From: Pseudomonas viridiflava | GTDB taxonomy: Bacteria; Pseudomonadota; Gammaproteobacteria; Pseudomonadales; Pseudomonadaceae | NCBI RefSeq assembly: GCF_900590885.1 | Contig: NZ_UUON01000022.1 | Coordinates: 283,801 to 347,800, forward strand | DNA: 64,000 nucleotides | Direction of reading: 5' to 3' | Shown here: in pieces, positions 24,829-33,832 of the stretch | How the letters are laid out: each line of letters starts with the position of its first letter | Position numbering within the stretch: position 1 is the first letter of the stretch | Made by a program: the position numbers and the translations under genes | The notes under the pieces: model-generated | What the model was told of the DNA's origin: nothing | Seen by the model: only the letters and a program-made list of their open reading frames with translations | Databases searched by the model: none

Positions 24829-25719
24829 TTACTTATCGCGAATCGAAAAATTCGCCATATGCTCCAGCCCCTTGATCAGCGCCGAATGGTCCCAGTTGCC
24901 GCCGCCAATCGCCGTGCAGGTACTGAACACCTGCTGGGTGCCGGCGGTGTTCGGCAGGTTGATGCCCAGTTCCTTGGCGCCGGCCAGGGCCAGGTTCAGG
25001 TCCTTCTGGTGCAGGTTGATGCGGAAACCCGGATCGAAGGTGCCCTTGATCATGCGTTCGCCGTGTACTTCCAGGATCTTCGACGACGCAAAGCCACCCA
25101 TCAGCGCTTCACGCACCTTGGCCGGGTCGGCGCCGTTCTTGGCGGCGAACAGCAGCGCTTCGGCTACTGCCTGGATATTCAGCGCGACGATGATCTGGTT
25201 GGCGACCTTGGCGGTCTGGCCATCGCCATTGCCGCCGACCAGGGTGATGTTCTTGCCCATGCTCTGGAACAGTGGCAGGGCGCGTTCGAAGGTCTGCGGC
25301 TCACCCCCGACCATGATGCTCAGGGTGCCGGCCTTGGCGCCGACTTCACCACCCGACACTGGCGCATCCAGGTACTGCGCGCCGGTTTCATTGATCTTCG
25401 CGGCAAAGGCTTTGGTGGCCGTGGGCGAGATCGAACTCATGTCGATCACCACCTTGTTCGGCGACAGGCCGGCGGCCACGCCGTCGGCGCGGAACAGCAC
25501 GTCATCGACCTGTGGGGTGTCGGGCACCATCACGATGATGAACTCGGCTTCCTGGGCGACTTGCTGCGGGCTGGCCAGGGCGATCGCGCCGGCGCTGATC
25601 AGCTCGACGGGGGCCTTGCCGTGGTGCTCGGACAGGAACAGTTGGTGACCGGCTTTCTGCAGGTTGGCGGCCATGGGTTGGCCCATGATGCCGGTGCCGA
25701 TAAATCCGATTTTAGCCAT
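24829..25719 (-). CDS. glxR: Tartronate semialdehyde reductase (2-hydroxy-3-oxopropionate reductase)
   Basis: This reductase converts tartronate semialdehyde to D-glycerate with NAD(P)H. The 296-residue product is a beta-hydroxyacid dehydrogenase: N-terminal dinucleotide motif IGFIGTGIMGQPMAANL, substrate-binding motif DAPVSGGEVGAKAGTLSIMVGG, and the catalytic lysine in GQTAKVANQIIVALN. It sits between hyi and ttuD, exactly where the pathway demands it. REP elements lie in the gaps on both sides. Confidence 0.96.
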   Translation of the reverse strand: MAKIGFIGTGIMGQPMAANLQKAGHQLFLSEHHGKAPVELISAGAIALASPQQVAQEAEFIIVMVPDTPQVDDVLFRADGVAAGLSPNKVVIDMSSISPTATKAFAAKINETGAQYLDAPVSGGEVGAKAGTLSIMVGGEPQTFERALPLFQSMGKNITLVGGNGDGQTAKVANQIIVALNIQAVAEALLFAAKNGADPAKVREALMGGFASSKILEVHGERMIKGTFDPGFRINLHQKDLNLALAGAKELGINLPNTAGTQQVFSTCTAIGGGNWDHSALIKGLEHMANFSIRDK

Positions 25720-25777
25720 GAAGAAATCCTCTTGTTATTCGATGTGGCAGGGTCTGCCCAACACAGGAGATTCAAAT

Positions 25778-25864
25778 GTGGGAGGGGGCTTGCCCCCGAT
25801 AGCGGTGCATCAGTTGACACAAATGTTGAATGAAAGAACATCGGGGGCAAGCCCCCTCCCACAT
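25778..25864. repeat. REP doublet between hyi and glxR
   Basis: Inverted pair of GGGGGCTTGCCCCC palindromes with inward tails CGATAGCGGTG and ACATCGGGG and a 30-40 bp spacer. It lies inside the glyoxylate operon, between hyi and glxR. Confidence 0.9.
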
Positions 25865-25883
25865 GGGTTCTGTGTTGTGTTTG

Positions 25884-26666
25884 TTAGATCGCGTTGTGAG
25901 TTTTGAGCCAACCCAAACCCGCTTCGGTGGTGGTCAACGGCTTGTATTCACAGCCGACCCAACCCGTGTAGCCGATGCGGTCCAGATGTTCGAACAAGAA
26001 GCGGTAGTTGATCTCGCCAGTGCCCGGCTCGTTGCGCCCGGGGTTGTCCGCCAGCTGGATGTGGTTGATCTCATCCAGGTGCGCGGCCATGGTGCGGGCC
26101 AGGTCGCCTTCCATGATTTGCATGTGGTAGATGTCGTATTGCAGGAACAGGTTGGCGCTGCCGACCTGCTCGCGAATCGACAGGGCCTGCGCGGTGTTGT
26201 TCAGGTAGAAGCCCGGGATGTCGCGGGTGTTGATCGCTTCCATCACCAGCTTGATGCCCACCGCTTGAAGCTTGTCGGCGGCGTATTTGAGGTTGGCGAC
26301 GAAGGTTTTTTCCAGGGTTTCGTCATCCACACCGACCGGACGAATCCCGGCCAGGCAGTTGATCTGGGTATTGCCCAGCACCTGGGCGTAGGCAATCGCC
26401 AGCTTGACCCCGGCACGGAACTCTTCGACGCGGTCCGGGTGGCATGCCAGGCCGCGCTCGCCCTTGGCCCAGTCGCCGGCCGGCAGGTTGAACAACACCT
26501 GCGTCAGGCCATGGGCGTCGAGCTGTGCCTTGATTTCGGCGGAGCTGAATTCATACGGGAACAGGTACTCGACCCCTTCGAAGCCGGCATCGGCGGCGGC
26601 TTTGAAACGGGCGAGAAAGTCCTGCTCGGTAAACAGCATGGACAGGTTGGCGGCAAAGCGCGGCAT
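25884..26666 (-). CDS. hyi: Hydroxypyruvate isomerase
   Basis: Hyi interconverts hydroxypyruvate and tartronate semialdehyde. The 260-residue protein is an AP-endonuclease-2-like TIM barrel with MPRFAANLSMLFTE at the N-terminus, FEGVEYLFPYE, EAINTRDIPGFYL carrying a metal-binding Glu, YDIYHMQIMEGDL, and GWVGCEYKP near the end. The start at 26666 has AAGGAG upstream; the open frame extends further into gcl and is not used. It lies 10 bp after gcl. Confidence 0.95.
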   Translation of the reverse strand: MPRFAANLSMLFTEQDFLARFKAAADAGFEGVEYLFPYEFSSAEIKAQLDAHGLTQVLFNLPAGDWAKGERGLACHPDRVEEFRAGVKLAIAYAQVLGNTQINCLAGIRPVGVDDETLEKTFVANLKYAADKLQAVGIKLVMEAINTRDIPGFYLNNTAQALSIREQVGSANLFLQYDIYHMQIMEGDLARTMAAHLDEINHIQLADNPGRNEPGTGEINYRFLFEHLDRIGYTGWVGCEYKPLTTTEAGLGWLKTHNAI

Positions 26667-26676
26667 AAGTTTCTCC

Positions 26677-28452
26677 TTAATCGAGCAGGGAAATGGCAGT
26701 CGGCGCATCGTTGCCGACCAGTGCCAGATCTTCGAATTCATTGACGGCGTTGATCTCGGTGCCCATGGAAATATTGGTCACGCGCTCCAGAATAATCTCA
26801 ACGATCACCGGAACCTTGAATTCTTCGATCATTTCCTGGGCCTTGCGCAACGCAGGCTGGATCTGGCCCGGCTCGAACACGCGCAGAGCCTTGCAACCCA
26901 GGCCTTCGGCGACGGCCACGTGGTCCACGCCATAGCCGTTCAGCTCCGGGGCGTTGAGGTTGTCGAAAGACAGCTGCACGCAGTAGTCCATTTCAAACCC
27001 GCGCTGCGCCTGGCGGATCAAGCCCAGGTAGGAGTTGTTCACCACCACGTGGATGTACGGCAGCTTGAACTGCGCGCCTACCGCCAGCTCTTCGATCATG
27101 AACTGGAAGTCGTAGTCGCCAGACAGCGCCACCACCTTGCGGCTAGGGTCGGCCTTGACCACGCCCAGTGCCGCCGGAATGGTCCAGCCCAGCGGGCCGG
27201 CCTGGCCGCAGTTGATCCAGTGGCGTGGCTTGTACACGTGCAGGAACTGCGCGCCGGCAATCTGCGACAGGCCGATGGTGCTGACGTAGCAGGTGTCTTT
27301 GCCGAACACCTGGTTCATTTCTTCGTACACGCGCTGCGGCTTGACCGGCACGTTGTCGAAGTGGGTCTTGCGGTGCAGGGTGGCCTTGCGCTGCTGGCAG
27401 TCGTGCAGCCAGGCGCTGCGGTCCTTGAGCTTGCCGGCGGCTTTCCACTCGCGGGCGACTTCAATGAACATGGTCAGCGCGGAACCGGCGTCGGACACGA
27501 TGCCCAGGTCCGGGGTAAATACGCGGCCAATTTGCGTGGGTTCGATGTCGACGTGAATGAACTTACGACCCTCGGTGTAGACCTCCACCGAACCGGTGTG
27601 GCGGTTGGCCCAGCGGTTGCCGATGCCGAGCACCACGTCCGACTTGAGCAGCGTCGCGTTGCCATACCGGTGGGAGGTTTGCAGGCCGACCATGCCCACC
27701 ATCAGCGGGTGATCGTCAGGGATGGTGCCCCAGCCCATCAGGGTCGGGATCACCGGGATACCGGTGAGTTCGGCGAATTCCACCAGCAGCTCGCTGGCAT
27801 CGGCGTTGATCACGCCGCCGCCGCTCACCAGCAGTGGGCGTTCGGCCGCATCCAGCAGCGCCAGGGCTTTCTCGACCTGGATGCGCGTGGCCAGTGGCTT
27901 GGCCAGCGGCAGCGGCTGGTAGGCATCGATGTCGAATTCGATCTCGGCCATCTGCACGTCGAACGGCAGGTCGATCAGCACCGGGCCTGGTCGGCCGGAG
28001 CGCATTTCATAGAAGGCTTTCTGGAACGCGTAAGGCACCTGGCCGGGTTCGAGCACGGTGGTCGCCCACTTGGTCACCGGCTTGACGATGCTGGTGATGT
28101 CTACGGCCTGGAAGTCTTCCTTGTGCATCCGTGCACGCGGGGCCTGGCCGGTGATGCAGAGGATCGGAATCGAGTCGGCCGAGGCGCTGTACAAGCCGGT
28201 GACCATATCGGTGCCGGCCGGGCCAGAGGTGCCGATGCACACGCCGATATTGCCGGCCTTGGTGCGGGTGTAACCCTCGGCCATGTGCGAGGCGCCTTCA
28301 ACGTGGCGAGCAAGGACGTGATCGATGCCACCCACCTTCTGCAAGGCCGAGTACAGCGGGTTGATCGCGGCGCCTGGGATACCGAAGGCGGTATCCACGC
28401 CTTCACGGCGCATCACCAGGACGGCGGCTTCGATTGCTCTCATTTTGCTCAT
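26677..28452 (-). CDS. gcl: Glyoxylate carboligase (tartronate-semialdehyde synthase)
   Basis: Gcl is a ThDP- and FAD-dependent enzyme joining two glyoxylates to tartronate semialdehyde and CO2. The 591-residue length fits E. coli Gcl (593). In the N-terminal domain the usual ThDP-activating glutamate is replaced by Val51 in [13 protein letters not shown], the hallmark of true glyoxylate carboligases. The C-terminal ThDP domain has [15 protein letters not shown] and [13 protein letters not shown]. The start MSKMRAIEA at 28452 is chosen by homology. It is the first gene of the operon. Upstream lie two TTGTATACAA palindromes shared with the divergent glcG-like gene. Confidence 0.97.
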   Translation of the reverse strand: MSKMRAIEAAVLVMRREGVDTAFGIPGAAINPLYSALQKVGGIDHVLARHVEGASHMAEGYTRTKAGNIGVCIGTSGPAGTDMVTGLYSASADSIPILCITGQAPRARMHKEDFQAVDITSIVKPVTKWATTVLEPGQVPYAFQKAFYEMRSGRPGPVLIDLPFDVQMAEIEFDIDAYQPLPLAKPLATRIQVEKALALLDAAERPLLVSGGGVINADASELLVEFAELTGIPVIPTLMGWGTIPDDHPLMVGMVGLQTSHRYGNATLLKSDVVLGIGNRWANRHTGSVEVYTEGRKFIHVDIEPTQIGRVFTPDLGIVSDAGSALTMFIEVAREWKAAGKLKDRSAWLHDCQQRKATLHRKTHFDNVPVKPQRVYEEMNQVFGKDTCYVSTIGLSQIAGAQFLHVYKPRHWINCGQAGPLGWTIPAALGVVKADPSRKVVALSGDYDFQFMIEELAVGAQFKLPYIHVVVNNSYLGLIRQAQRGFEMDYCVQLSFDNLNAPELNGYGVDHVAVAEGLGCKALRVFEPGQIQPALRKAQEMIEEFKVPVIVEIILERVTNISMGTEINAVNEFEDLALVGNDAPTAISLLD

Positions 28453-28479
28453 GATTTTGGTGCCTCTTGCGTTTTGTAA

Positions 28480-28489
28480 TTGTATACAA
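28480..28489. promoter_or_regulatory. TTGTATACAA palindrome, copy 1 (near gcl start)
   Basis: Perfect 10-bp palindrome 27 bp upstream of the gcl start codon. An identical copy is at 28608. Its TTGT...ACAA symmetry resembles GntR (FadR/FCD-type) operators; the regulator is not encoded next to it. Confidence 0.55.
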
Positions 28490-28607
28490 GTGGTGTCTGG
28501 ACAAAGTGTATTCACGGCGAGCTGCGCAGGTCAATCCATTTTATTCGCTGGCCTTTGCGTTCGTCGGAAGGCAATTTTTCGACGTATGGAAGCTTTGTGC
28601 GAAAATA

Positions 28608-28617
28608 TTGTATACAA
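28608..28617. promoter_or_regulatory. TTGTATACAA palindrome, copy 2 (nearer the glcG-like gene)
   Basis: Second perfect copy, starting 128 bp from the first and flanked by A/T on both sides (ATATTGTATACAAAAT). It lies about 90 bp before the HbpS/GlcG-like gene. Paired sites in a divergent promoter suggest co-regulation of both directions, possibly by DNA looping. Confidence 0.55.
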
Positions 28618-28708
28618 AATCAAATGTCATTGTGTTCTATTTGTTGGAACCAGCATCTGATCAAACAGACCTCCACCGCATTCCCAATAACAAAAGAAGG
28701 ACGGCACC

Positions 28709-29149
28709 ATGAGCGCTTTAACCTTGAAACTCGCCACCCAACTGGCCAGCCAGGCCCTGACCGCAGGCCGCGCGATTTCAGCTGCGCCGTTGACCATTGC
28801 GGTGCTCGACAGCGGTGGCCACTTGATCACCCTGCAACGCGAAGACGGCGCCAGCCTGCTGCGCCCGCAGATCGCCATCGGCAAGGCCTGGGGCGCGATT
28901 GCCTTGGGCAAGGGTTCACGGCTGTTGGCGCTGGACGCGCAGCAGCGGCCGGCGTTTATCGCGGCGTTGAACAGCCTGGGGCAGGGCAGCGTGGTGCCGG
29001 CGCCGGGTGGGGTGTTGATTCGGGATCAGCAGGGTGTGGTGTTGGGGGCGATCGGGATCAGTGGGGATACGTCGGACATTGACGAGCAATGTGCGATCAC
29101 GGCGATCGAGGGGGTGGGGTTGTTGGCGGATGCGGGGGTGTCAGCTTGA
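28709..29149 (+). CDS. GlcG/HbpS family heme-binding-like protein
   Basis: The 146-residue protein belongs to the GlcG/HbpS (DUF336) family: LTIAVLDSGGHLITLQREDGAS, IAIGKAWGAIALGKGS, and a glycine-rich end VPAPGGVLIRDQQGVVLGAIGISGDTSDIDEQCA. Family members occur with glycolate and glyoxylate genes (glcG) and some bind heme or cobalamin; the precise role is unresolved. ATG 28709 is preceded by AGAAGGA. It is divergent from gcl, across the TTGTATACAA sites, so it is likely coregulated with glyoxylate use. Confidence 0.88.
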   Translation: MSALTLKLATQLASQALTAGRAISAAPLTIAVLDSGGHLITLQREDGASLLRPQIAIGKAWGAIALGKGSRLLALDAQQRPAFIAALNSLGQGSVVPAPGGVLIRDQQGVVLGAIGISGDTSDIDEQCAITAIEGVGLLADAGVSA

Positions 29150-29171
29150 TTGGTTGGTGACTGGCAGGGCC

Positions 29172-29264
29172 TCATCGGGGGCAAGCCCCCTCCCACATTT
29201 GACTGTATTCACAAATAGAAATGTGTGAACCCTATCCAGTGTGGGAGGGGGCTTGCCCCCGATT
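29172..29264. repeat. REP doublet, outward-tail orientation
   Basis: Left copy ATCGGGGGCAAGCCCCC and right copy GGGGGCTTGCCCCCGAT have tails facing outward. The spacer (TTTGACTGTATTCACA ... AAATGTGTGAACCC) is nearly identical to those at 34211-34300 and 39293-39382. It lies between the glcG-like gene and the convergent tetR-type gene. Confidence 0.9.
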
Positions 29265-29284
29265 GGCATAGGCGACTCGGTGTA

Positions 29285-29890
29285 TCAGTCCGGCTCACAC
29301 CCCTTGAGCACCAGCCGAATAATCGTCTGCGCCGCCGCCTCATAATCCGCCTCATCCAGCTTGGCCTTGCCGGTCACTGCCGAGATCTGCCAGTCGAAAT
29401 CCGCATAGGTCTGCGTGGCCGCCCAAATGCTGAACATCAGGTGATTGGGGTCAATGGCGGCGATCAGGCCGCGATCCACCCAGTTCTGGATGCAATCGAT
29501 ATTGTGCTTGGCCTGGGCATTCAGCTGGCCGACCTGCTCCGCGCTCAGGTGCGGTGCGCCGTGCATGATTTCGCTGGCGAACACCTTGGAGGCAAAGGGC
29601 AGGTCACGGGAGATGCGGATTTTCGAGCGGATGTAGTTGCTCAACACCACCGAAGGTTCGCCGTCGGGATTGAACGGCGTGGACGCCGCCAGGATCGGCC
29701 CGATAATGCTTTCGAGCACCTCGCGGTAGAGGTTGTCCTTGGACTTGAAGTAGTAATAGACGTTGGGCTTGGGCAGCCCGGCCTTGGCGGCGATGTCGCT
29801 GGTTTTGGTCGCGGCGAAGCCCTTGTCGGCAAACTCCTCGCTGGCCGCCCGCAGGATTTTTTCTTTATTGCGCTCGCGAATGGTGCTCAT
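29285..29890 (-). CDS. TetR/AcrR-family transcriptional regulator (RutR-like)
   Basis: The 201-residue protein has an N-terminal TetR helix-turn-helix (NKEKILRAASEEFADKGF, KTSDIAAKAGLPKPNVYYYFKSKDNLY) and a C-terminal ligand domain resembling RutR (SIIGPILAASTPFN, WVDRGLIAAIDPNHLMFSIWAATQTYADF). RutR senses pyrimidines in E. coli; whether this protein does is unknown, since no pyrimidine-degradation genes are here. The start at 29890 is chosen by homology; a Met at 29950 would add 20 residues. It is divergent from the DUF808 gene. Confidence 0.88.
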   Translation of the reverse strand: MSTIRERNKEKILRAASEEFADKGFAATKTSDIAAKAGLPKPNVYYYFKSKDNLYREVLESIIGPILAASTPFNPDGEPSVVLSNYIRSKIRISRDLPFASKVFASEIMHGAPHLSAEQVGQLNAQAKHNIDCIQNWVDRGLIAAIDPNHLMFSIWAATQTYADFDWQISAVTGKAKLDEADYEAAAQTIIRLVLKGCEPD

Positions 29891-30024
29891 AAACCAGGAG
29901 TTTCCTTGCCAATACCGGCGGTTGCGCATGGTAGCACCGGCTATCTGCATGCCTCAACAATGTGCCCGCAAAGCCCTGCGCCGCGTTATGCTCGCGCAAT
30001 CCCCCCCTTACGGAAGCCTGATTC

Positions 30025-30939
30025 ATGGCAGGAAGCAGCTTGTTGGTATTGATCGATGACATCGCCGCGGTACTTGATGATGTCGCCCTGATGACAAAAA
30101 TGGCCGCGAAGAAGACCTCCGGCGTGCTGGGCGACGATCTGGCACTTAACGCCCAGCAGGTTTCCGGTGTACGTGCCGAGCGCGAAATCCCGGTGGTGTG
30201 GGCCGTTGCCAAAGGTTCCTTCATCAACAAGTTGATTCTGGTGCCCACCGCGCTGCTGATCAGCGCCTTTGCGCCCTGGGCGGTTACGCCGTTGTTGATG
30301 CTCGGCGGCGCCTACCTGTGTTTCGAAGGCTTCGAGAAGCTGGCGCACAAATTCCTGCACAGCAAGGTTGAAGACCAGGCCGAACACACACAATTGGTCG
30401 AAGCCGTGGCCGACCCGGCAACCGATCTGGTGGCCTTCGAAAAGGACAAGATCAAAGGCGCGATCCGTACCGACTTCATCCTCTCCGCCGAAATCATCGC
30501 CATCACCCTCGGCATCGTGGCGGATGCGCAACTGATGCAGCAAGTGGTCGTGCTGTCGGGTATCGCCATTGTCATGACCATCGGCGTTTATGGTCTGGTA
30601 GCCGGTATCGTCAAACTGGATGACCTGGGCCTGTGGCTCACCCAGAAGCCTGGCCAGGTCGCGCGCAGTGTCGGCGGCGCTATCCTGCGTGCGGCACCGT
30701 ACATGATGAAAAGCCTGTCGGTGATCGGTACGGCGGCGATGTTTATGGTCGGCGGCGGGATCCTGACCCATGGCGTGCCGGTGGTGCATCACTGGATCGA
30801 GACGGTGAGCCAAAGCACCGGCGGTTTGGCGTGGTTGATGCCGACCCTGCTGAATGCAGTGGCGGGGATTATCGCGGGGGCGGTGGTGTTGGTCGTCGTT
30901 CAAGTATTTGGCAAAGTATGGCGAGCCGCGAAACGCTGA
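30025..30939 (+). CDS. DUF808 family inner-membrane protein (YedI-like)
   Basis: The 304-residue protein begins [23 protein letters not shown], a highly conserved DUF808 opening, and has [20 protein letters not shown] followed by several membrane segments, a central [12 protein letters not shown] loop and C-terminal hydrophobic helices. No function is established for the family. It is divergent from the TetR-type gene with a 134-bp gap. Confidence 0.88.
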   Translation: MAGSSLLVLIDDIAAVLDDVALMTKMAAKKTSGVLGDDLALNAQQVSGVRAEREIPVVWAVAKGSFINKLILVPTALLISAFAPWAVTPLLMLGGAYLCFEGFEKLAHKFLHSKVEDQAEHTQLVEAVADPATDLVAFEKDKIKGAIRTDFILSAEIIAITLGIVADAQLMQQVVVLSGIAIVMTIGVYGLVAGIVKLDDLGLWLTQKPGQVARSVGGAILRAAPYMMKSLSVIGTAAMFMVGGGILTHGVPVVHHWIETVSQSTGGLAWLMPTLLNAVAGIIAGAVVLVVVQVFGKVWRAAKR

Positions 30940-31074
30940 TTGGTTCGCATCGAATACTGCTTTAAAGACTGCTTAAGCTTAATCCTACAGTTCGATTTTC
31001 CAGGCATTTATAGGATGCGTCGCGCTTCTTCGTGTGAAGGGGGCGATAAAGAATGACTGGATAAGGGGTTAAGG

Positions 31075-31446
31075 ATGAAATGGTGTTTTCAAGCGATAAA
31101 AAACTATGCCAAGTTCAGCGGTCGAGCTAGCAGAAAGCACTATTGGATTTTCGCATTTTTAGACGCAGTGCTGATGTACGGCTCGATTGTAGTTGCGGGG
31201 CAGGCCGGGGTTACCTACAGCAAGTGGTTTTATGTACCGCTGGGTATTTACGCTGTTCTAATGATCATCCCTCGATTAGCAATAACGGTTCGTCGGCTTC
31301 ACGATGTGAACACGACGGGGGCTTACGTGCTGTGGCACGCGATACCATTCGTGGGGTTTATCATGGTGACCGTCCAACTGCTGAAGAAAGGTGACAAGGG
31401 CGAGAACAACTACGGATTGCCTCGTGAAAGTGTCGAAAATGTTTAG
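31075..31446 (+). CDS. DUF805 family membrane protein
   Basis: The 123-residue product has the DUF805 pattern: an aromatic N-terminus with FSGRASRKHYWIF, three to four hydrophobic helices, the conserved RRLHDVNTTG before the last pair, and a polar tail KKGDKGENNYG. Such proteins are small inner-membrane proteins of unknown role. Codon use is more A/T-rich than that of its neighbours. A bidirectional terminator follows. Confidence 0.85.
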   Translation: MKWCFQAIKNYAKFSGRASRKHYWIFAFLDAVLMYGSIVVAGQAGVTYSKWFYVPLGIYAVLMIIPRLAITVRRLHDVNTTGAYVLWHAIPFVGFIMVTVQLLKKGDKGENNYGLPRESVENV

Positions 31447-31473
31447 TAGGATTTGATTCGCCGCAACCGCAAT

Positions 31474-31505
31474 AAAAAAGGCCATTCAATCGAATGGCCT
31501 TTTTT
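31474..31505. terminator. Bidirectional factor-independent terminator
   Basis: AAAAAAGGCCATTC - AATC - GAATGGCCTTTTTT forms a strong hairpin with A and T tracts on both sides. It lies between the convergent DUF805 and mlaA genes and can serve both. Confidence 0.92.
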
Positions 31506-31516
31506 GTGGGCGTTAT

Positions 31517-32305
31517 TTACTCGGCAATCTGCAACTTGCGCGATTCCGTGTAGATGTAGCGCACCTTCTCATACTCGAACGGCGAGTTCATCTGGCCGTA
31601 GCGGAAGCTGGTCTGGTAACGCTTGTCGACGGCGCGCAGGGCCCAGATTTCCGGGTGGTTGGAGCTGACTTCAGCCACGTTGAGGAAGTTGATCTGGTTC
31701 TCTGCGGTGTAGTCCACCAGCAGCCCGGTGGTGTCGCGCAGGTTCGACGGGCCGAAGATCGGCAGCACCACATACGCGCCGCCTGGCACGCCGTAGAAGC
31801 CCAGGGTCTGGCCGAAGTCTTCGCTTTGGCGCGGCAGGCCCATGGCGGTGGCCGGGTCCCACAGGCCGGCGATGCCGATGGTGGTGTTGAGCAGCAGGCG
31901 GCCGGTGGTTTCCAGGGAACGATGGCCCTTGAGCTGCAACAGGCTGTTCAACAGGTTGGGCACGTCGCCCAGGTTGTTGAAGAAGTTGCTTACGCCGGTG
32001 CGCAGGAAACTTGGGGTGACGTAGCGGTAACCGTCAACCACGGGCAGGAATACCCATTGGTCGAAGCGGTAGTTGAAGTGATACACGCGGCGGTTCCACG
32101 ACTCCAGCGGGTCATACACGTTGAGTGCTGTGAGGGAGGAGCGCTCGAACTCGCGTTGGTCCAGGCCCGGGTTGAACTTGAGCTTGGTCAGCGGTTCCTT
32201 GAAGCCATCGGAACCGACCACGGTGGGTTCGTGGGCTTTGCTGTTGTCGGCATTGGCCACGCCTGCGCACATCAAGGCGGCAAGCAGCAGAAGATATTTA
32301 GCCAC
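31517..32305 (-). CDS. mlaA: MlaA (VacJ) family outer-membrane lipid asymmetry protein
   Basis: MlaA removes misplaced phospholipids from the outer leaflet of the outer membrane and hands them to the periplasmic MlaC. The 262-residue protein has a signal sequence (MAKYLLLLAALMCAGVANA) and the family core DPLESWNRRVYHFNYRFDQW, RTGVSNFFNNLGDVPNLLNSLLQ and EDFGQTLGFYGVPGGAYVVLPIFGPS. The cysteine in ALMC does not make a good lipobox, so processing as a lipoprotein is uncertain. The mlaFEDCB genes are not here. It overlaps the preceding hydrolase gene by eight bases. Confidence 0.92.
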   Translation of the reverse strand: MAKYLLLLAALMCAGVANADNSKAHEPTVVGSDGFKEPLTKLKFNPGLDQREFERSSLTALNVYDPLESWNRRVYHFNYRFDQWVFLPVVDGYRYVTPSFLRTGVSNFFNNLGDVPNLLNSLLQLKGHRSLETTGRLLLNTTIGIAGLWDPATAMGLPRQSEDFGQTLGFYGVPGGAYVVLPIFGPSNLRDTTGLLVDYTAENQINFLNVAEVSSNHPEIWALRAVDKRYQTSFRYGQMNSPFEYEKVRYIYTESRKLQIAE

Positions 32306-33596
32306 GGAAGAACTCCAGCATGGCGTCGGCGTTGACGCGGTAATTAAGGTTGCCGCAATGGCCGCCCAGCGGGTAGACGGTCAAGCGATCGCCGAAGGTT
32401 TTACGCAGGAACCCGAGGTCGCCGGGGCCGAGGATCACGTCGTCGGCGTTATGCATCACCGCGATTTTCGGGCTGCTGTGCAGGTAGTCCTTGAGGGCGT
32501 AAAGGCTGACCTGATCGACCAGTTGCAGCAGGCTGCCGCCGTCGGAGCGCGCACGCCACATTGGGATCACTTGTTCGGTGAGGTAGCAATCGAAGTCACA
32601 TTGCAGTGCACGCTTGAGGAATGGCGTGAGGCTAGTGCTTTCGGTGATCGGGTATTTGGGCGGGATGATCAGGCCGCGGCGGTTGATCAGGTCCGAGGTA
32701 AAGGCGATGTCGGCCGCCGAGAAACGGAACGAGGTGCCGATCAGCATGGCCATCTGTTCGTTGGTCAGGTGCTGCTTGGACTGCTGGAAGTCGTAGAGCA
32801 GGGCGTCGTTGAGGTCGATGTAGCCCTTTTGCTGGAAGTAGCGCGTCAGCTTGTTCAACACCAACTCATAGAAGGTGGTGGTGTTGTTGATGCCCTTGAC
32901 CTCGGTCTGTACCAGCTTGTCGAGGTTGGTGATCGAGGTGTAGAGGTTGACCGGCGGGTTGAGCAGCAAGACTTTCTTGAAGTTGAAGCTGCGACGGGTC
33001 TCGTCGAGCTTGCTGACAAACGCCGCGTCCAGGGCGCCGAGGCTGTAGCCGGTGAGGTAGAAGTCGGTCACCGGCAGCGAGGCATTCTGTGCACGCACGG
33101 CCTGCATCACGCGGTACATGTCCTCGGCGTCTTCCTGGGTAATCCCCGGAGTGGCGAAGCGCGAAGCCGAGGCGATGAAGTCGAAGCTGGTCGGCGACGA
33201 CAGTTGCACCACGTGGTAGCCGGCCTGGTAATAGAGTTTCTTCAGGTATTCATTGATGCTGCTGTCAAACCGCGCGCCGGTGCCGGCGATGAGGAAGATC
33301 AGCGGTGCGGCACGGTCCTGCTTGGCGATGCGGTAGGTGAGCTTTTTCACCGCCCAGAAGTTGTCGGGCAGGCTGAACTCGCGCTCTGGGCGCATGTTCA
33401 GGGTGTAGTCGGACTGGTTGATCTCGTCATCGGTCGGCAGCTTGGGCCGAAGTTCTGGCGGGGTGGTGGCGATGGTCGCTTCGAACGGGTTCGTCAAAGG
33501 GAAGCCATAGGTGGCCGGGTCGACATCGACGGCCAGTGCTGACGCACTCAAAAAAAGGCTGCCCAGCAAGGCAGCACAGCGCAAGGAACGGAGCAT
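32298..33596 (-). CDS. Exported alpha/beta-hydrolase (serine hydrolase) upstream of mlaA
   Basis: The 432-residue product has a signal peptide (MLRSLRCAALLGSLFLSASALA-VD) and an alpha/beta-hydrolase core: PLIFLIAGTGARFDSS, nucleophile elbow GYSLGALDA, an acid candidate in HNADDVILGPGD, and a catalytic His candidate in LGGHCGNL. Homologues in Pseudomonas are often mislabelled serine/threonine protein kinase. It is translationally coupled to mlaA, which suggests a periplasmic role in lipid handling, for example lipase or esterase; that is inference. Confidence 0.85.
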   Translation of the reverse strand: MLRSLRCAALLGSLFLSASALAVDVDPATYGFPLTNPFEATIATTPPELRPKLPTDDEINQSDYTLNMRPEREFSLPDNFWAVKKLTYRIAKQDRAAPLIFLIAGTGARFDSSINEYLKKLYYQAGYHVVQLSSPTSFDFIASASRFATPGITQEDAEDMYRVMQAVRAQNASLPVTDFYLTGYSLGALDAAFVSKLDETRRSFNFKKVLLLNPPVNLYTSITNLDKLVQTEVKGINNTTTFYELVLNKLTRYFQQKGYIDLNDALLYDFQQSKQHLTNEQMAMLIGTSFRFSAADIAFTSDLINRRGLIIPPKYPITESTSLTPFLKRALQCDFDCYLTEQVIPMWRARSDGGSLLQLVDQVSLYALKDYLHSSPKIAVMHNADDVILGPGDLGFLRKTFGDRLTVYPLGGHCGNLNYRVNADAMLEFFRG

Positions 33597-33832
33597 GACT
33601 TAATCCCTAAGAGGAAACGTGCTGAATGAAGTTCGCAGGCTATGACCACCGCGTTGCTACCGAAGTGCCAGCTGTCAGCACGAAAAGTCGGAAAATAACG
33701 TCAGAATCGGGGTAATAGTAGCCAGACGATACACTTTGGCACGCATTGGTGAACACTAATTGTGTGTATGCACCTTGCTAACGGCCGCCGGGGCATTAAG
33801 CTGAGCGCCGTTTTTGCCTATCGGAGTGCCCC

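Noticed and set aside
26404..28479. Long open frame on the plus strand opposite hyi and gcl
   Set aside because: It crosses two clearly recognised genes in antisense, and its translation has no recognisable domain.
29891..29950. N-terminal extension of the TetR-type regulator
   Set aside because: The additional residues have no counterpart in TetR proteins, though the ribosome-binding site for the chosen start is also weak.
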